NCBI RefSeq assembly: GCF_008369915.1
Contig: NZ_VSRN01000001.1
Location: 4,274,501-4,338,500 of the forward strand
From: Dyadobacter sp. UC 10
GTDB lineage: Bacteria > Bacteroidota > Bacteroidia > Cytophagales > Spirosomataceae
Length of the DNA stretch: 64,000 bases
Direction: 5' to 3'
A program made the position numbers and the translations under genes. Position 1 is the stretch's first letter. Every line of letters starts with the position of its first letter. Positions 42,721 through 51,889 of this stretch are shown piece after piece. The notes below the pieces were generated by a model. It was not told the origin of the DNA. It saw nothing but the letters and a program-made list of their open reading frames with translations, and searched no databases.

Positions 42721-43896
42721 ATGAGAAAAGTAAAGGTTGCCTTTTTCGCAGAGATCCTGATCGCTGATTTTGACGGAGCGGCGCGCACGATGTTCCAGCT
42801 TTTCGAGCGGTTGGATCCCGGCAAATTCGAATTTCTCTTTATCTGTGCCAGCGGTCCCGACCGGATTCAGGGTTTTGAATGCCTGAAAATTCCATCCCTG
42901 CGCATTCCTTTTAACAATAATTACATGATCGGACTGCCCTCGCTGGCAAACCGGGGCACCTGGGCCAGGCTCGATGATTTTGCCCCCGACCTGATACATA
43001 TTGCCACGCCGTCGTTTCTGGGCCACTTCGCACTTAAATATGCGCGGGGCAGATCGGTGCCGGTTACCACTATTTATCACACCCATTTCATCAGCTACAT
43101 CGCTTACTATCTCAAATACCTGCCGTTTTTGGTGAAACCGGTTGAAAACCTCATTCGAAAAAGGCAGAACCGGTTCTATGATCTTTGCGACAAGATCTAT
43201 ATTCCGTCCACCAGTATAGCACGGGAGTTGGCAGAGTCTGGCATGTCGTCTAAAAACATGAAAATCTGGAAGCGCGGCATGGATACCGGATTATTTTCGC
43301 CTCAAAAGAAAGACCGGGAATACCTCCGCACACGCACAGGAAACGATTATCCCACTATACTGTTTGCGAGCAGGCTGGTTTGGGAAAAAAACCTCGAAAC
43401 GCTGATCGACATTTACAACGCTGTCCGCATAGGAGGGCTTTCTTATAATTTTATTGTGGCCGGTGACGGAGTGGCGCGTAAAGAATGCGAAGCGCGTATG
43501 CCGGATGCTATTTTTCCGGGACAGCTGGACCATGAACAGTTATCCGTCTTGTACGCATCGGCCTCGGTATTTGTATTTCCCTCTGTTTCGGAGACTTTCG
43601 GGAATGTGGTGCTGGAAGCGATGGCGTCGGGCCTGGTACCTGTGGTGGCCGATGGCGGAGGCAGCCGCGATTTTATTGAGGAAGGGGAAAACGGGTATAA
43701 ATGCGAGCCTTATGATGCTGCGGCCTATCTGGAAAAGATCAAACAGATCATCGAAAATCCCGCCTTGCAAGCCCGGCTGAGCAAAAATGCAGTGCAATAC
43801 AGCCAGAGTTATGATTGGGATGAACTCGCCAGGATTTATTTTAGCGATCTGATTGCTTTGACCGCACCAACTGAAAAAATTAAAATTGAAAATTAG
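42721..43896 (+). CDS. Glycosyltransferase family 4 protein
   Basis: A 391-residue GT-B fold glycosyltransferase. The N-terminal domain carries VAFFAEILIADFDGAARTM and HTHFISYIA; the nucleotide-sugar site in the C-terminal domain is seen in FASRLVWEKNLETLI, VAGDGVARKECE, SASVFVFPSVSETFGNV and LEAMASGLVPVV with the acidic EX7E. The sugar and acceptor are unknown; glycolipid mannosyltransferases such as MgtA look similar. It overlaps the next gene by 11 bp in a three-gene operon. Confidence 0.92.
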   Translation: MRKVKVAFFAEILIADFDGAARTMFQLFERLDPGKFEFLFICASGPDRIQGFECLKIPSLRIPFNNNYMIGLPSLANRGTWARLDDFAPDLIHIATPSFLGHFALKYARGRSVPVTTIYHTHFISYIAYYLKYLPFLVKPVENLIRKRQNRFYDLCDKIYIPSTSIARELAESGMSSKNMKIWKRGMDTGLFSPQKKDREYLRTRTGNDYPTILFASRLVWEKNLETLIDIYNAVRIGGLSYNFIVAGDGVARKECEARMPDAIFPGQLDHEQLSVLYASASVFVFPSVSETFGNVVLEAMASGLVPVVADGGGSRDFIEEGENGYKCEPYDAAAYLEKIKQIIENPALQARLSKNAVQYSQSYDWDELARIYFSDLIALTAPTEKIKIEN

Positions 43897-44887
43897 TCCC
43901 GCCCATATCCGCATTTTCAAGATTGTCCTGGTGCTCAGTATGTTGGTATTGCTGTTTCAATTCATCCGGCATACTGATCTTGCAGAGGTTAAAAGTGCGC
44001 TGGGAAAGGCGGGGGCGGGGTTTATCTGGGTCATCGTCAGTACATTCGTTGCGTACTGGTGTGGTGCGGTCGGTTGGTGGTTTTGCCTTGGCGAATCCAA
44101 AAGCCTGATTTCCCATACCAGGATTTTCGTAGTCAGGCACATCAGCGAAACGGTTGGTGCCTTCAACCCCGCAAGCGTTGCAGGAGGCGATATGTTCAAG
44201 GTATTTTTATTAAAACCCTACGGTATTGCGCAGCAACCCGCGCTTACCTCGGTGATCATTTATCGGTTTTTAATGATTTTGAGTCAGCTGGTACTATTTG
44301 TTGTATCCATGTTCTGGATGGTTTCCGGTACCGGGCCGGGTGGCGGTGCATTGCCGGGAGGTTACATTGTGGTGATGGTTTCGGCCTTGCTGCTGCTGGC
44401 TGCTATTTGCTTTTTCTGGCTTAAAAGCGCTCGCAAACTGCAATTACTTGTTGGGAATAGTACCTCAGAAAGTCGACTCAGCCGTGTCAACAGTAAGATC
44501 CGTGAAGTCAGGATAGCACTTTACCAATTTTCAATAAACCATCCTAAAGAACTGCTTTTCGCATTCATCTGCTTTCTGCTTCACTGGCTGATCGGTTCGT
44601 TGGAGTTTTATATCATTTTAAAACTGCTGGGCTATGATGTTACGCTCATGCATGGGCTTTTGCTGGATATGGGCGTAGTGCTCGTTAAGTCAGCGGGAGC
44701 ATTTGTGCCGGGGCAGATAGGCGTAGAGGAAATAGGTAACAAGCTGATGCTGGGTGTTATAGGGATCGCTAGTGCTACGCTGTGGCTCTCGGTTTCTGCG
44801 TTGCGCCGCACCCGTCAGCTTTTCTGGATACTGATGGGCGCACTGTTTTACGCGCTGTTTGTCCGGGGTAAAAAAACCCTTTCCTGA
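43886..44887 (+). CDS. Lysylphosphatidylglycerol synthase-type membrane protein (flippase-like)
   Basis: A 333-residue protein with about eight membrane helices, of the LPG_synthase_TM family (UPF0104, flippase-like). Family marks are ISETVGAFNPASVAGGDMFKV near the first third and SAGAFVPGQIGVEEIGNK near the end. Members translocate lipids or accompany glycolipid assembly. Start is a TTG at 43886, inside the end of the preceding glycosyltransferase; no ATG is available before the first helix. The second glycosyltransferase starts 5 bp later. Confidence 0.82.
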   Translation: MKISPAHIRIFKIVLVLSMLVLLFQFIRHTDLAEVKSALGKAGAGFIWVIVSTFVAYWCGAVGWWFCLGESKSLISHTRIFVVRHISETVGAFNPASVAGGDMFKVFLLKPYGIAQQPALTSVIIYRFLMILSQLVLFVVSMFWMVSGTGPGGGALPGGYIVVMVSALLLLAAICFFWLKSARKLQLLVGNSTSESRLSRVNSKIREVRIALYQFSINHPKELLFAFICFLLHWLIGSLEFYIILKLLGYDVTLMHGLLLDMGVVLVKSAGAFVPGQIGVEEIGNKLMLGVIGIASATLWLSVSALRRTRQLFWILMGALFYALFVRGKKTLS

Positions 44888-44892
44888 TCGCC

Positions 44893-46053
44893 ATGGAAGT
44901 ATTGTTTGTCAGCCACAAATATCCCCCGGCTGTGGGTGGAATGGAAAAGCAAAGCTTCGAGCTCATAACAGGCATGGAGCGGCATTGCAAAGTGCACCGC
45001 ATTGTCCTGGATGGGAATGAAAGCACCCTGAGCTATTTTTTGTTATTGAAACAAAGGATTCTGCGTACCTGTGCAAACAACCCGGGTATCCGTATCATTC
45101 ATTTCAACGACGGTCTGATCGCCGCTTTTTGCTCACGTCACAAAGGGTATGGTCAACTTAAACGCACTGCTACCCTGCATGGATTAGATGTGGTTTTTCC
45201 CAGTAAGATCTACCACCGGTTTATTCTCCCGCGTTTCAATCGTTTTGACAAATTAATTGCCGTAAGCAATGCCACCGCCAGAGAGGCGCAGCGATTGGGT
45301 ATTGATCAAAATAAACTTGTCGTTATCCCAAATGGAGTCGACACGAGTGGTGAAACAGCGTCGGCTACTGGCTCAATTAGGGAACTGCTTGCTGACCATG
45401 GCATTGCGTATAATGATGAGCGAATATTAGTAGCCCTTGGCCGGCCTGTCAGACGAAAGGGAATGTCCTGGTTTATTGAAAATGTTGTGCCGCGGTTGAA
45501 AGGAGATTTCCTGTTGTTGCTGATCGGGGCTTATGAGGCTTCGCCGGGGCGGATAGAAAAGTTGCTCGCTCGTTTACCTAAAAGAATAGCTGAAAAAATC
45601 TCTTTATTTCTAGGCTTTCCGACCGACAATGCGCCTTTGCGGCAGTTACTGGAAAAACCTGATATTGCCGCCCGCGTCAGGCACCTGAGAAAGCTGCCTA
45701 CAAACGAGGTACAAATGCTGTTATCGCATTCTGCCGCTTTTATTATGCCCAATATTAAGGTAAAAGGCGATATGGAAGGTTTTGGGCTGGTTTGCCTCGA
45801 AGCAGCGATCGCCGGGGCGACCGTTTTCGCCGCTAATATCGACGGTATTCCCGACGCAATTCAGGACGGGAAAAACGGTTACCTGCTTCCGTCGGGCGAT
45901 GCAAAAGCCTGGGCTGCGCGCCTGAACGAAGTAATTGAAAATGAGCCGTTGGAAGAAGATAAACCGGTATTCCGGCAATATACGATCGAGAATTGTGGTT
46001 GGGAAAAGATGGTCCGGGGCTATTTCGAAGTTTTTCAATCTCTCATAAAATAG
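44893..46053 (+). CDS. Glycosyltransferase family 4 protein
   Basis: A 386-residue GT-B protein with the opening FVSHKYPPAVGGMEKQSFEL typical of GT4 enzymes. The donor site is VALGRPVRRKGMSWFIE and the EX7E region GFGLVCLEAAIAGATVFA. It is the third gene of the glycosyltransferase-membrane protein-glycosyltransferase operon, which probably assembles and moves a glycolipid or polysaccharide precursor. The specific product is unknown. Confidence 0.92.
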   Translation: MEVLFVSHKYPPAVGGMEKQSFELITGMERHCKVHRIVLDGNESTLSYFLLLKQRILRTCANNPGIRIIHFNDGLIAAFCSRHKGYGQLKRTATLHGLDVVFPSKIYHRFILPRFNRFDKLIAVSNATAREAQRLGIDQNKLVVIPNGVDTSGETASATGSIRELLADHGIAYNDERILVALGRPVRRKGMSWFIENVVPRLKGDFLLLLIGAYEASPGRIEKLLARLPKRIAEKISLFLGFPTDNAPLRQLLEKPDIAARVRHLRKLPTNEVQMLLSHSAAFIMPNIKVKGDMEGFGLVCLEAAIAGATVFAANIDGIPDAIQDGKNGYLLPSGDAKAWAARLNEVIENEPLEEDKPVFRQYTIENCGWEKMVRGYFEVFQSLIK

Positions 46054-46077
46054 CCCCGTAACTGCTTAGTAATCAGT

Positions 46078-47361
46078 TTAGGCCAGGTCCCATTTTTTAC
46101 GCGGCTTTCGCGACAACAACCTGTTCGCCTCCTTATCCCCCACGAATTTTTCCTTCTCCGCATTCCAGGTAAGTTCTCTTTTTAACCTGTAAGAGATTAA
46201 CCCCAAATGCATCGGGATCGTCATTTCGCGCGCATAGGCGAGGTTCGACTCCGGCTGTTTCCTCGATTTGACAGAATCGACAAAGTTCTGCTGGTGCCCG
46301 GGCGACCTCGGGTTGGTGATCGGAATGGTGGGAAGGTCAGTAACTGTTTCGCCATTGATGGTAATCGACCGGGTGTTATAATCACACATTAATGTTCCTC
46401 TGTCACCTTCAAAATAGGCGCCAATCCCTTTCTCGGCCGCTCCCGGAACGTTCGGAGGTGCCATTGTCCATAGAATTTTGAGGTTGTCAAATTCATAATC
46501 CACGTCCAGCGTTTTGGGCGCATCGGCAATTCCGGCAAAGGCTTCGCCCCGGGCATTGATCTTTTTCAGGCCGGTAGGGGCGAGTGCGGAGTAAACTACA
46601 TCGGCAATATGGCACCAGAAATCGGCGAATTCGCCGCCGGAATAGTCGAGAAAATACCGGTAGGTAAAGTGACATTTTTCGGGAACGTATTCCGTAAATG
46701 GCGCAGGTCCAAGCCACATGTCCCAGTTGAGGGTTTTCGGCACGGCCTGGGCAACCGGCGAGCCTATTTCTTTGGCATTGGCCGTTTTCCACAACCTCAC
46801 CGTACTCACCTTACCGATCGCGCCGGACTTGATGATCTCGACCACCCGGTGAAAGTTATCCCCCGCATGGATCTGGTTACCCATTTGAAATACGCGTTCG
46901 TACTTTTCCAGGTTTTTCAGCATCATTTTCCCCTCTTTCAGATTGTAGGAAAGCGGTTTTTCACCATATACATCCTTGCCTGCCTGAAATGCCAGCGCTG
47001 CGATCTGAGCATGCCAGTGGTCGGGAGTAGCGACGGTTATCGCGTCAATATCTTTCCGGTCGAGTATCTGACGGAAATCTCCATACGTATCCACTTTTGC
47101 ATTGGGCTGCATGGTAAGCAGCCTCTGCTTGGTTTCGCCCAGGTGCAATTCATCCACGTCGCAAAGTGCTACGATTTCGACCTCCGGTAAATTCGCAAAC
47201 CATTTCATGTGGTTATTACCCATTCCGCCGAGACCGATGTGAGCCACCCGTACCCGGTCGCTGGCGGCAACTTTGCCGTAAAGTGAAGGTAAAATGGTGA
47301 AGCCCAGCGCGCCAAGGCCGGCCATTTTGACAAAATCTCTCCTGTTGGTATGTATGCTCAT
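46078..47361 (-). CDS. Gfo/Idh/MocA family oxidoreductase with Tat signal
   Basis: A 427-residue NAD(P)-dependent oxidoreductase. The N-terminus carries a twin-arginine signal (NRRDFVKMAGLGALG), so the folded cofactor-loaded protein is exported. The Rossmann motif is HIGLGGMGNNH and the substrate-binding part starts with the conserved GEKPLSYN (Glu-Lys-Pro). Such exported members act on sugars, for example in glycoside 3-oxidation; the substrate here is not known. Convergent with the glycosyltransferase operon. Confidence 0.9.
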   Translation of the reverse strand: MSIHTNRRDFVKMAGLGALGFTILPSLYGKVAASDRVRVAHIGLGGMGNNHMKWFANLPEVEIVALCDVDELHLGETKQRLLTMQPNAKVDTYGDFRQILDRKDIDAITVATPDHWHAQIAALAFQAGKDVYGEKPLSYNLKEGKMMLKNLEKYERVFQMGNQIHAGDNFHRVVEIIKSGAIGKVSTVRLWKTANAKEIGSPVAQAVPKTLNWDMWLGPAPFTEYVPEKCHFTYRYFLDYSGGEFADFWCHIADVVYSALAPTGLKKINARGEAFAGIADAPKTLDVDYEFDNLKILWTMAPPNVPGAAEKGIGAYFEGDRGTLMCDYNTRSITINGETVTDLPTIPITNPRSPGHQQNFVDSVKSRKQPESNLAYAREMTIPMHLGLISYRLKRELTWNAEKEKFVGDKEANRLLSRKPRKKWDLA

Positions 47362-47500
47362 TGTATGCGGGTTTAGGTGTCGTATCGCTTCAATACTCCT
47401 TTAAAGCGACAGAAAGCCACAAACTTACTCTCTAATGCATGTCTAAACACTCGATTAAAGGAGACTGCAAGCATAAAACCGGTTATGGGGGGAATGCATA

Positions 47501-48283
47501 TCAACGGGGCTGCAAATAGGGTGAGATTTCCGCTACGTCCACTTTCAGCAGCCGGCTCTTGAAAAGGTCTGCCTTGTATTTGAAAATAAAATTGCGCAGC
47601 GACATGCCTGTACGGTTCATCATGAACAGGTTTGCTACCTCCTCCGAAACATTGAAATGCATCAGCAGTTCCGGAATGCGGACCGTTTTGTTTTGGTTCA
47701 GCTCCGTTTTCAGGTATTCCAAAATGCGCTCGGTGAGCATTTGCTGCGTAGGTTTTTCTTCGGTTTTTTTAGTTTCAAAATTGTTACGTGCCAAAATCGT
47801 CACGATCAGATCAATGCTGCCTTTGATCAGTTTTAAATGGGAGGAGGGTTTCTGGGTGATTTCAAAGGCGATCTGGTTGATCAGGTAGGTGATAGTCTGG
47901 CCGTCGCGGTCGTTGGGTAAAGGTTTGCCCTGAGTAAGCCGGTAGTTGTTGCACAGCTTTGCAGCCTGCTTGTAAGTATCTGCAAAGTCGGGATCCAATG
48001 TTTTCTTTTTCTGAAAGTCGTAATCCAGGTGCGTGTTGAATGCAATGATGAAAATTTCGGTGCCGCGGTCTTCCTGGAAAACCGGCTGCTGATCAGGCGG
48101 CAGGAAGATGAGACCTGCTTTGGAGTAAGAATGAATTGTGCCATCGAGGACAAACTGCCCCTGGCCCGAAATGATAAATATCAACCGGTAACAAAGCAGG
48201 TCCTCGGGGCTCGCCTCCCAGTTTCTGGTCTTGCTTTGAAACAGGTGAAATTTTTTGTGGACATTAAACTTAACCGCGGACAT
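47501..48283 (-). CDS. AraC-like regulator with shortened DNA-binding domain
   Basis: A 260-residue regulator: an N-terminal cupin-like sensor (residues 10-100, with FIISGQGQFVLDG and LIFLPPDQQPVF), a helical linker, and an AraC-type region from about 190. Only the first helix-turn-helix is complete (VRIPELLMHFNVSEEVANLFMM); the protein stops after RLLKVDVAEISPYLQPR where the second HTH (GFxxxSYFSRxFK) normally begins. None of the three frames continues it downstream. It may be truncated or a natural short form. The Gfo/Idh gene is downstream on the same strand. Confidence 0.7.
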   Translation of the reverse strand: MSAVKFNVHKKFHLFQSKTRNWEASPEDLLCYRLIFIISGQGQFVLDGTIHSYSKAGLIFLPPDQQPVFQEDRGTEIFIIAFNTHLDYDFQKKKTLDPDFADTYKQAAKLCNNYRLTQGKPLPNDRDGQTITYLINQIAFEITQKPSSHLKLIKGSIDLIVTILARNNFETKKTEEKPTQQMLTERILEYLKTELNQNKTVRIPELLMHFNVSEEVANLFMMNRTGMSLRNFIFKYKADLFKSRLLKVDVAEISPYLQPR

Positions 48284-48405
48284 TGCGAGTGGATTTTGTT
48301 TAAACCCAAATTCCAGAATACGTTGGTAAAATGAAATTATAAATGTCGGAAGAGCTTTTTTCAGAGCGCAAGGGCCTGTTTTCCGTTGCGGAACTGAATT
48401 TGCTA

Positions 48406-49158
48406 TTAACGCCCGAGCCAGCTTTTGAACTCGGTTATACGTTCCGGGCTAACAAAAACTTCCTGAGAGGCAGGCGGGTCCAGCTCGACTTTGAGCCTAC
48501 CCGCGGAGATCGTGTGGATGTCCCGGATTGCGTGAATGGAAATCAACAAAGTGCGGTTGATGCGGAAAAAACTGGCCGGGTCGAGCAGCTGCGTCAATTT
48601 TTCCAGGCTGTATTCCACGGCAAAATGGCGGCCGTCGAAAAGCCGCAGAAAGGTGGCCCGCTGTTCGATGGTAAAATATGCAATCTCGGAAGTCTTAAAT
48701 GTAAAGATGCGCGGGCCGGCCGATACAAGGAACCGGTCCTTGTATTTTTCTGTCGCATGACCGGCGGCCGGAGCTTCCTTTTTTTCTTTGGCAGGCTCCC
48801 TCAATTTTCGAAATTTCAATAGCGAAGCCTGTAACTCCAGCGGATTGATCGGTTTTAACAAATAATCAATACTGTGCGTTTTGAAAGCTTTCAGCATATA
48901 ATCGTCGAATGCGGTCGTGAAAATGATCGGGATCATCAGGTTCAGACTTTCCACGATCCGGAACCCGTTGTCGTCTTCGAGGTGAATATCCAGAAAAATG
49001 AGATCTGGCTGGATGTTGGTCGGGTTTTGGAAATAGGATATCGTCTCAAAAACAGAGGGAATGATAGCCAGCACATGAATGTCTGTATCAATGGCGCGCA
49101 ACAAATTTTCCAGCCTTTCCGCACTCAGTTCTTCGTCTTCAATGATCAGTACCTTCAT
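48406..49158 (-). CDS. LytTR-type response regulator
   Basis: A 250-residue regulator. The receiver (residues 1-120) has IIEDEELSAE, phosphoacceptor Asp in LIFLDIHLEDDNG and YLLKPINP. A LytTR DNA-binding domain (about 140-250) follows, with EIAYFTIEQRATFLRLFDG and FFRINRTLLISIHAIRDI. The start overlaps the sensor kinase stop by 4 bp (ATGA), so they form a two-component pair. Confidence 0.92.
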   Translation of the reverse strand: MKVLIIEDEELSAERLENLLRAIDTDIHVLAIIPSVFETISYFQNPTNIQPDLIFLDIHLEDDNGFRIVESLNLMIPIIFTTAFDDYMLKAFKTHSIDYLLKPINPLELQASLLKFRKLREPAKEKKEAPAAGHATEKYKDRFLVSAGPRIFTFKTSEIAYFTIEQRATFLRLFDGRHFAVEYSLEKLTQLLDPASFFRINRTLLISIHAIRDIHTISAGRLKVELDPPASQEVFVSPERITEFKSWLGR

Positions 49159-50243
49159 GCTATGAGCGGGATTTTTACCACAAAATGATCGGCGTTTTTC
49201 TCAATAACAACTTCTTTGCCGAGCAGCAGCTTGTACCTGTTGACGATATTTTTTAACCCGAGTCCTGTCGTAGGTTCACTTAGTTTTCTCAGCTGCAAAT
49301 GATTTTTAACAATCAGTATACCCGATTCGATTGAAATAACGATGGTAAGTGGATTGGATACCGACATGGTGTTGTGTTTCACCGCATTCTCGATCAAAAG
49401 CTGTAAAGTGAGCGGAATCACCGAATAGCGCTTCAAATCTTCCGGCGAGAGCCTGATGTCCATCACTATCTTATCTTTAAACCTCGTGCGGAGCAAATAA
49501 GTATAGGTTTCCAGAAATTTGATCTCCTCTTCCAAACTGATCTGATGCAGTTCTGCCTGTTCGAGAATATAGCGGTAAGCCATCGAAAGCTGCTGAATAA
49601 ATTCGCTCGATTTTTCCGGCCGTGACTCCACAAGCGAAGAAAGCACGCTGAGGTTATTGAACAGAAAATGCGGGCTGATCTGGTTTTTCAGGGCAAGGAA
49701 ACGTGCATTAAGATTCTCTTTTTCAAGCTTTTCCGCATTGATCTGCACCTTTTTTAACCTTTCCTGGATCTGGTCGCTGACGCACAGGTAGTAAGCCGCG
49801 ATCAACGCCAGTACCGTCAGTGCCTCATTTGCTCTTCTCCAGAGCAGGCGGACCATCGGAGCCGGCCTGTTACGAAACTCCATTCTGGGTGTGTGGCTCC
49901 ATAAGCTGTCCATCAAACGCCAGGTATGACTGAGTATCATATTGAAAAGGATTGCCAGCAAAATGGCCGGTATCAGCGCAATAAGTTGATTTACTAATTT
50001 AAACTCCCCTGATCCGCTGCTTCCGGTAAGTGAATCCAGCTGCCGCAGCCCCCAGTCTACCAGATAGATCCAGCTGGTATAGAAGACCGTGCTGATCACA
50101 ATCTCCATGCAGAAGAGCGGCAATTTGCGCAGGATTGTAGCCCAAACGTCCTGCGGCACATTCAGGTAAGTCCGCAAAGGAATATAAACCAGCGCCAGGG
50201 CAAAACCGAGCAACCATTTTTTGCTGAAAAATATCTGGCGCAT
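49155..50243 (-). CDS. LytS-like (His_kinase family) sensor kinase
   Basis: A 362-residue sensor with four hydrophobic helices in the first 160 residues and a histidine kinase region starting LKNQISPHFLFNNLSVLSSL, where His is the phosphorylation site. The ATPase part contains LQLLIENAVKHN and GLGLKNIVNRY, typical of the LytS/YpdA class. It overlaps the LytTR regulator by 4 bp. The signal sensed is unknown. Confidence 0.92.
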   Translation of the reverse strand: MRQIFFSKKWLLGFALALVYIPLRTYLNVPQDVWATILRKLPLFCMEIVISTVFYTSWIYLVDWGLRQLDSLTGSSGSGEFKLVNQLIALIPAILLAILFNMILSHTWRLMDSLWSHTPRMEFRNRPAPMVRLLWRRANEALTVLALIAAYYLCVSDQIQERLKKVQINAEKLEKENLNARFLALKNQISPHFLFNNLSVLSSLVESRPEKSSEFIQQLSMAYRYILEQAELHQISLEEEIKFLETYTYLLRTRFKDKIVMDIRLSPEDLKRYSVIPLTLQLLIENAVKHNTMSVSNPLTIVISIESGILIVKNHLQLRKLSEPTTGLGLKNIVNRYKLLLGKEVVIEKNADHFVVKIPLIA

Positions 50244-50296
50244 TGGAGGTTATTGTGAGGTTTGGAGGAGATTCCGGTAGCGGTCCTCGTCGGTAA

Positions 50297-50548
50297 TTAC
50301 TCATTTCCGGCGTGATCTTTCCCCAATTTAGCTTTGAATTCTATGGGATTGAAGTTTTCGATAAGGCCGCTCTCTTCGCCGTCAATTAGCGCCTGTCTCA
50401 ACAATATGAGTTTTTGCTCTTGTTCTTCCAGCAAGCGAAGTCCCGCCCGGACTACTTCACTGACAGAGCTATATCGGCCGGTATCTATTTGATCTTGAAT
50501 AAAAGAATCGAAATGCTGGCCTATTGATATGGATGTGTTTTTACCCAT
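50297..50548 (-). CDS. ParD-type antitoxin without intact toxin gene
   Basis: An 83-residue protein of the ParD/CopG antitoxin type: a ribbon-helix-helix start (TSISIGQHFDSFIQDQI), then SVSEVVRAGLRLLEEQE, and a disordered tail for toxin binding. In parDE the toxin gene starts at the antitoxin stop; here an ATG overlaps the stop (ATGAGTAA) and encodes only MSNY before sequence unlike ParE, and LytS begins 53 bp further on. It thus seems an orphan antitoxin. Confidence 0.82.
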   Translation of the reverse strand: MGKNTSISIGQHFDSFIQDQIDTGRYSSVSEVVRAGLRLLEEQEQKLILLRQALIDGEESGLIENFNPIEFKAKLGKDHAGNE

Positions 50549-50701
50549 TGTACATACGACTTGTAGGTCAAACCCGAAGTTACCATTTTTTGGTAACTAC
50601 GCCAATAGCCTACTGCTTAAAGCATGCCACAAAACCCTCTTTTGAACTTTCTATATATAAATTTCCCTTTCTTACTAACTAAAATAGACCAACTCAATAT
50701 C

Positions 50702-51736
50702 ATGGAAATAGGTATAAGTATGTTCGGGGATTTGTCTTTTGACAAGACGGCCCGGGCATTTCAATCCCCTCAGGAACGGTTACAGGATATGCTGGAAGAG
50801 ATTAAGCTGGCTGACGAAGTCGGGCTGGATGTATTCGGGATCGGTGAACATCACCGCGCCGAATATGCCGTTTCAAGTCCGGAAATTATCCTGGCCGCAG
50901 CTGCATCAGTGACCAAAAATATCAAGCTAACCAGTTCGGTAACCGTATTGAGCTCCAATGATCCCGTGCGCGTTTACCAGAATTTTTCAACTGTGGACCT
51001 GCTTTCAAATGGCCGTGCCGAGATTACCGTCGGCCGGGGCAGCTTTATTGAATCGTTCCCGCTTTTTGGCTACGATCTGAATGATTATAACGGGTTATTT
51101 ACCGAAAAGCTGGAATTGCTGAAACAGATCAATGAAACCGAGACGATCAGTTGGAAAGGAAAATACCGGGCTGCGCTGGAAAGTCAGCAGGTTTTGCCGC
51201 GCCCCGTTAACGGAAGAATGGATATCTGGATTGCTGTCGGAGGCACGCCGCAGTCGGTGGTGCGCGCGGCGAAGCTGGGCTTTCCGTTGATTATCGCGAT
51301 CATCGGGGGGATGCCGGCGCAGTTCAAGCCATTTTTTGATTTGTACAAAACAGAATACATCAATGCCGGCCACGATCCCGCTAAAATGCAGCTCGCCACG
51401 CATTCGCACGGATTGGTAGGGGAGAACGGTGCCGCATTGGCAGATGCCTATTTTGAAAATTATGCGGGCCAGATGGACAGGGTAGGTCGCAGCCGCGGCT
51501 GGGCACCTTACACGAGAGGACAGTTTGAAGGCGGCCGGAGCATCGAAGGCGCGTTGTTTGTGGGCGACCCCAATCAGGTCACGGAGAAGATATTGCAAAA
51601 CCAGGAAATGTTCGGGTTGACCCGTTTTCTGCTTCATACCGACGTAGGCGGGCCGGATCATAAAATGCTGATGAAGTCCATTGAATTGCTTGGAGAAAAA
51701 GTGGCGCCGGCGGTGCGGAAGGCATTGAATAAATAA
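50702..51736 (+). CDS. LLM-class flavin-dependent oxidoreductase
   Basis: A 344-residue luciferase-like monooxygenase that uses reduced FMN or F420-type flavin. Family marks: MEIGISMFGDLS, GLDVFGIGEHHRAEY, SSVTVLSSNDPVRVYQ and GRAEITVGRGSFIES. The ATG at 50702 matches the family start; an upstream ATG at 50624 would add an unlikely leader. It is closed by a terminator at 51764. Substrate unknown. Confidence 0.9.
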   Translation: MEIGISMFGDLSFDKTARAFQSPQERLQDMLEEIKLADEVGLDVFGIGEHHRAEYAVSSPEIILAAAASVTKNIKLTSSVTVLSSNDPVRVYQNFSTVDLLSNGRAEITVGRGSFIESFPLFGYDLNDYNGLFTEKLELLKQINETETISWKGKYRAALESQQVLPRPVNGRMDIWIAVGGTPQSVVRAAKLGFPLIIAIIGGMPAQFKPFFDLYKTEYINAGHDPAKMQLATHSHGLVGENGAALADAYFENYAGQMDRVGRSRGWAPYTRGQFEGGRSIEGALFVGDPNQVTEKILQNQEMFGLTRFLLHTDVGGPDHKMLMKSIELLGEKVAPAVRKALNK

Positions 51737-51763
51737 AATCGCCTGATTGCTAGTATATATCTT

Positions 51764-51798
51764 AATGCTGCGTTCGACCGGAATGCAGCATTTTTTTT
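51764..51798 (+). terminator. Intrinsic terminator after the LLM oxidoreductase
   Basis: Stem AATGCTGC (51764-51771) pairs with GCAGCATT (51785-51792) over a 13-base loop and is followed by a run of T (to 51798). It separates the LLM gene from the thioredoxin lipoproteins. Confidence 0.8.
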
Positions 51799-51889
51799 AG
51801 TAAATAATAGGATACTTGCATCAATACAGACTTATGCGCAGTATATCAAGTTGCTATCGATCCCTTTTTATCACAAAACTTCCTTCGTA

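Noticed and set aside
49999..50304. 101-codon minus-strand frame in the position of a ParE toxin
   Set aside because: It lies almost wholly in a second frame of the LytS gene and shows no ParE motif after the first four residues.
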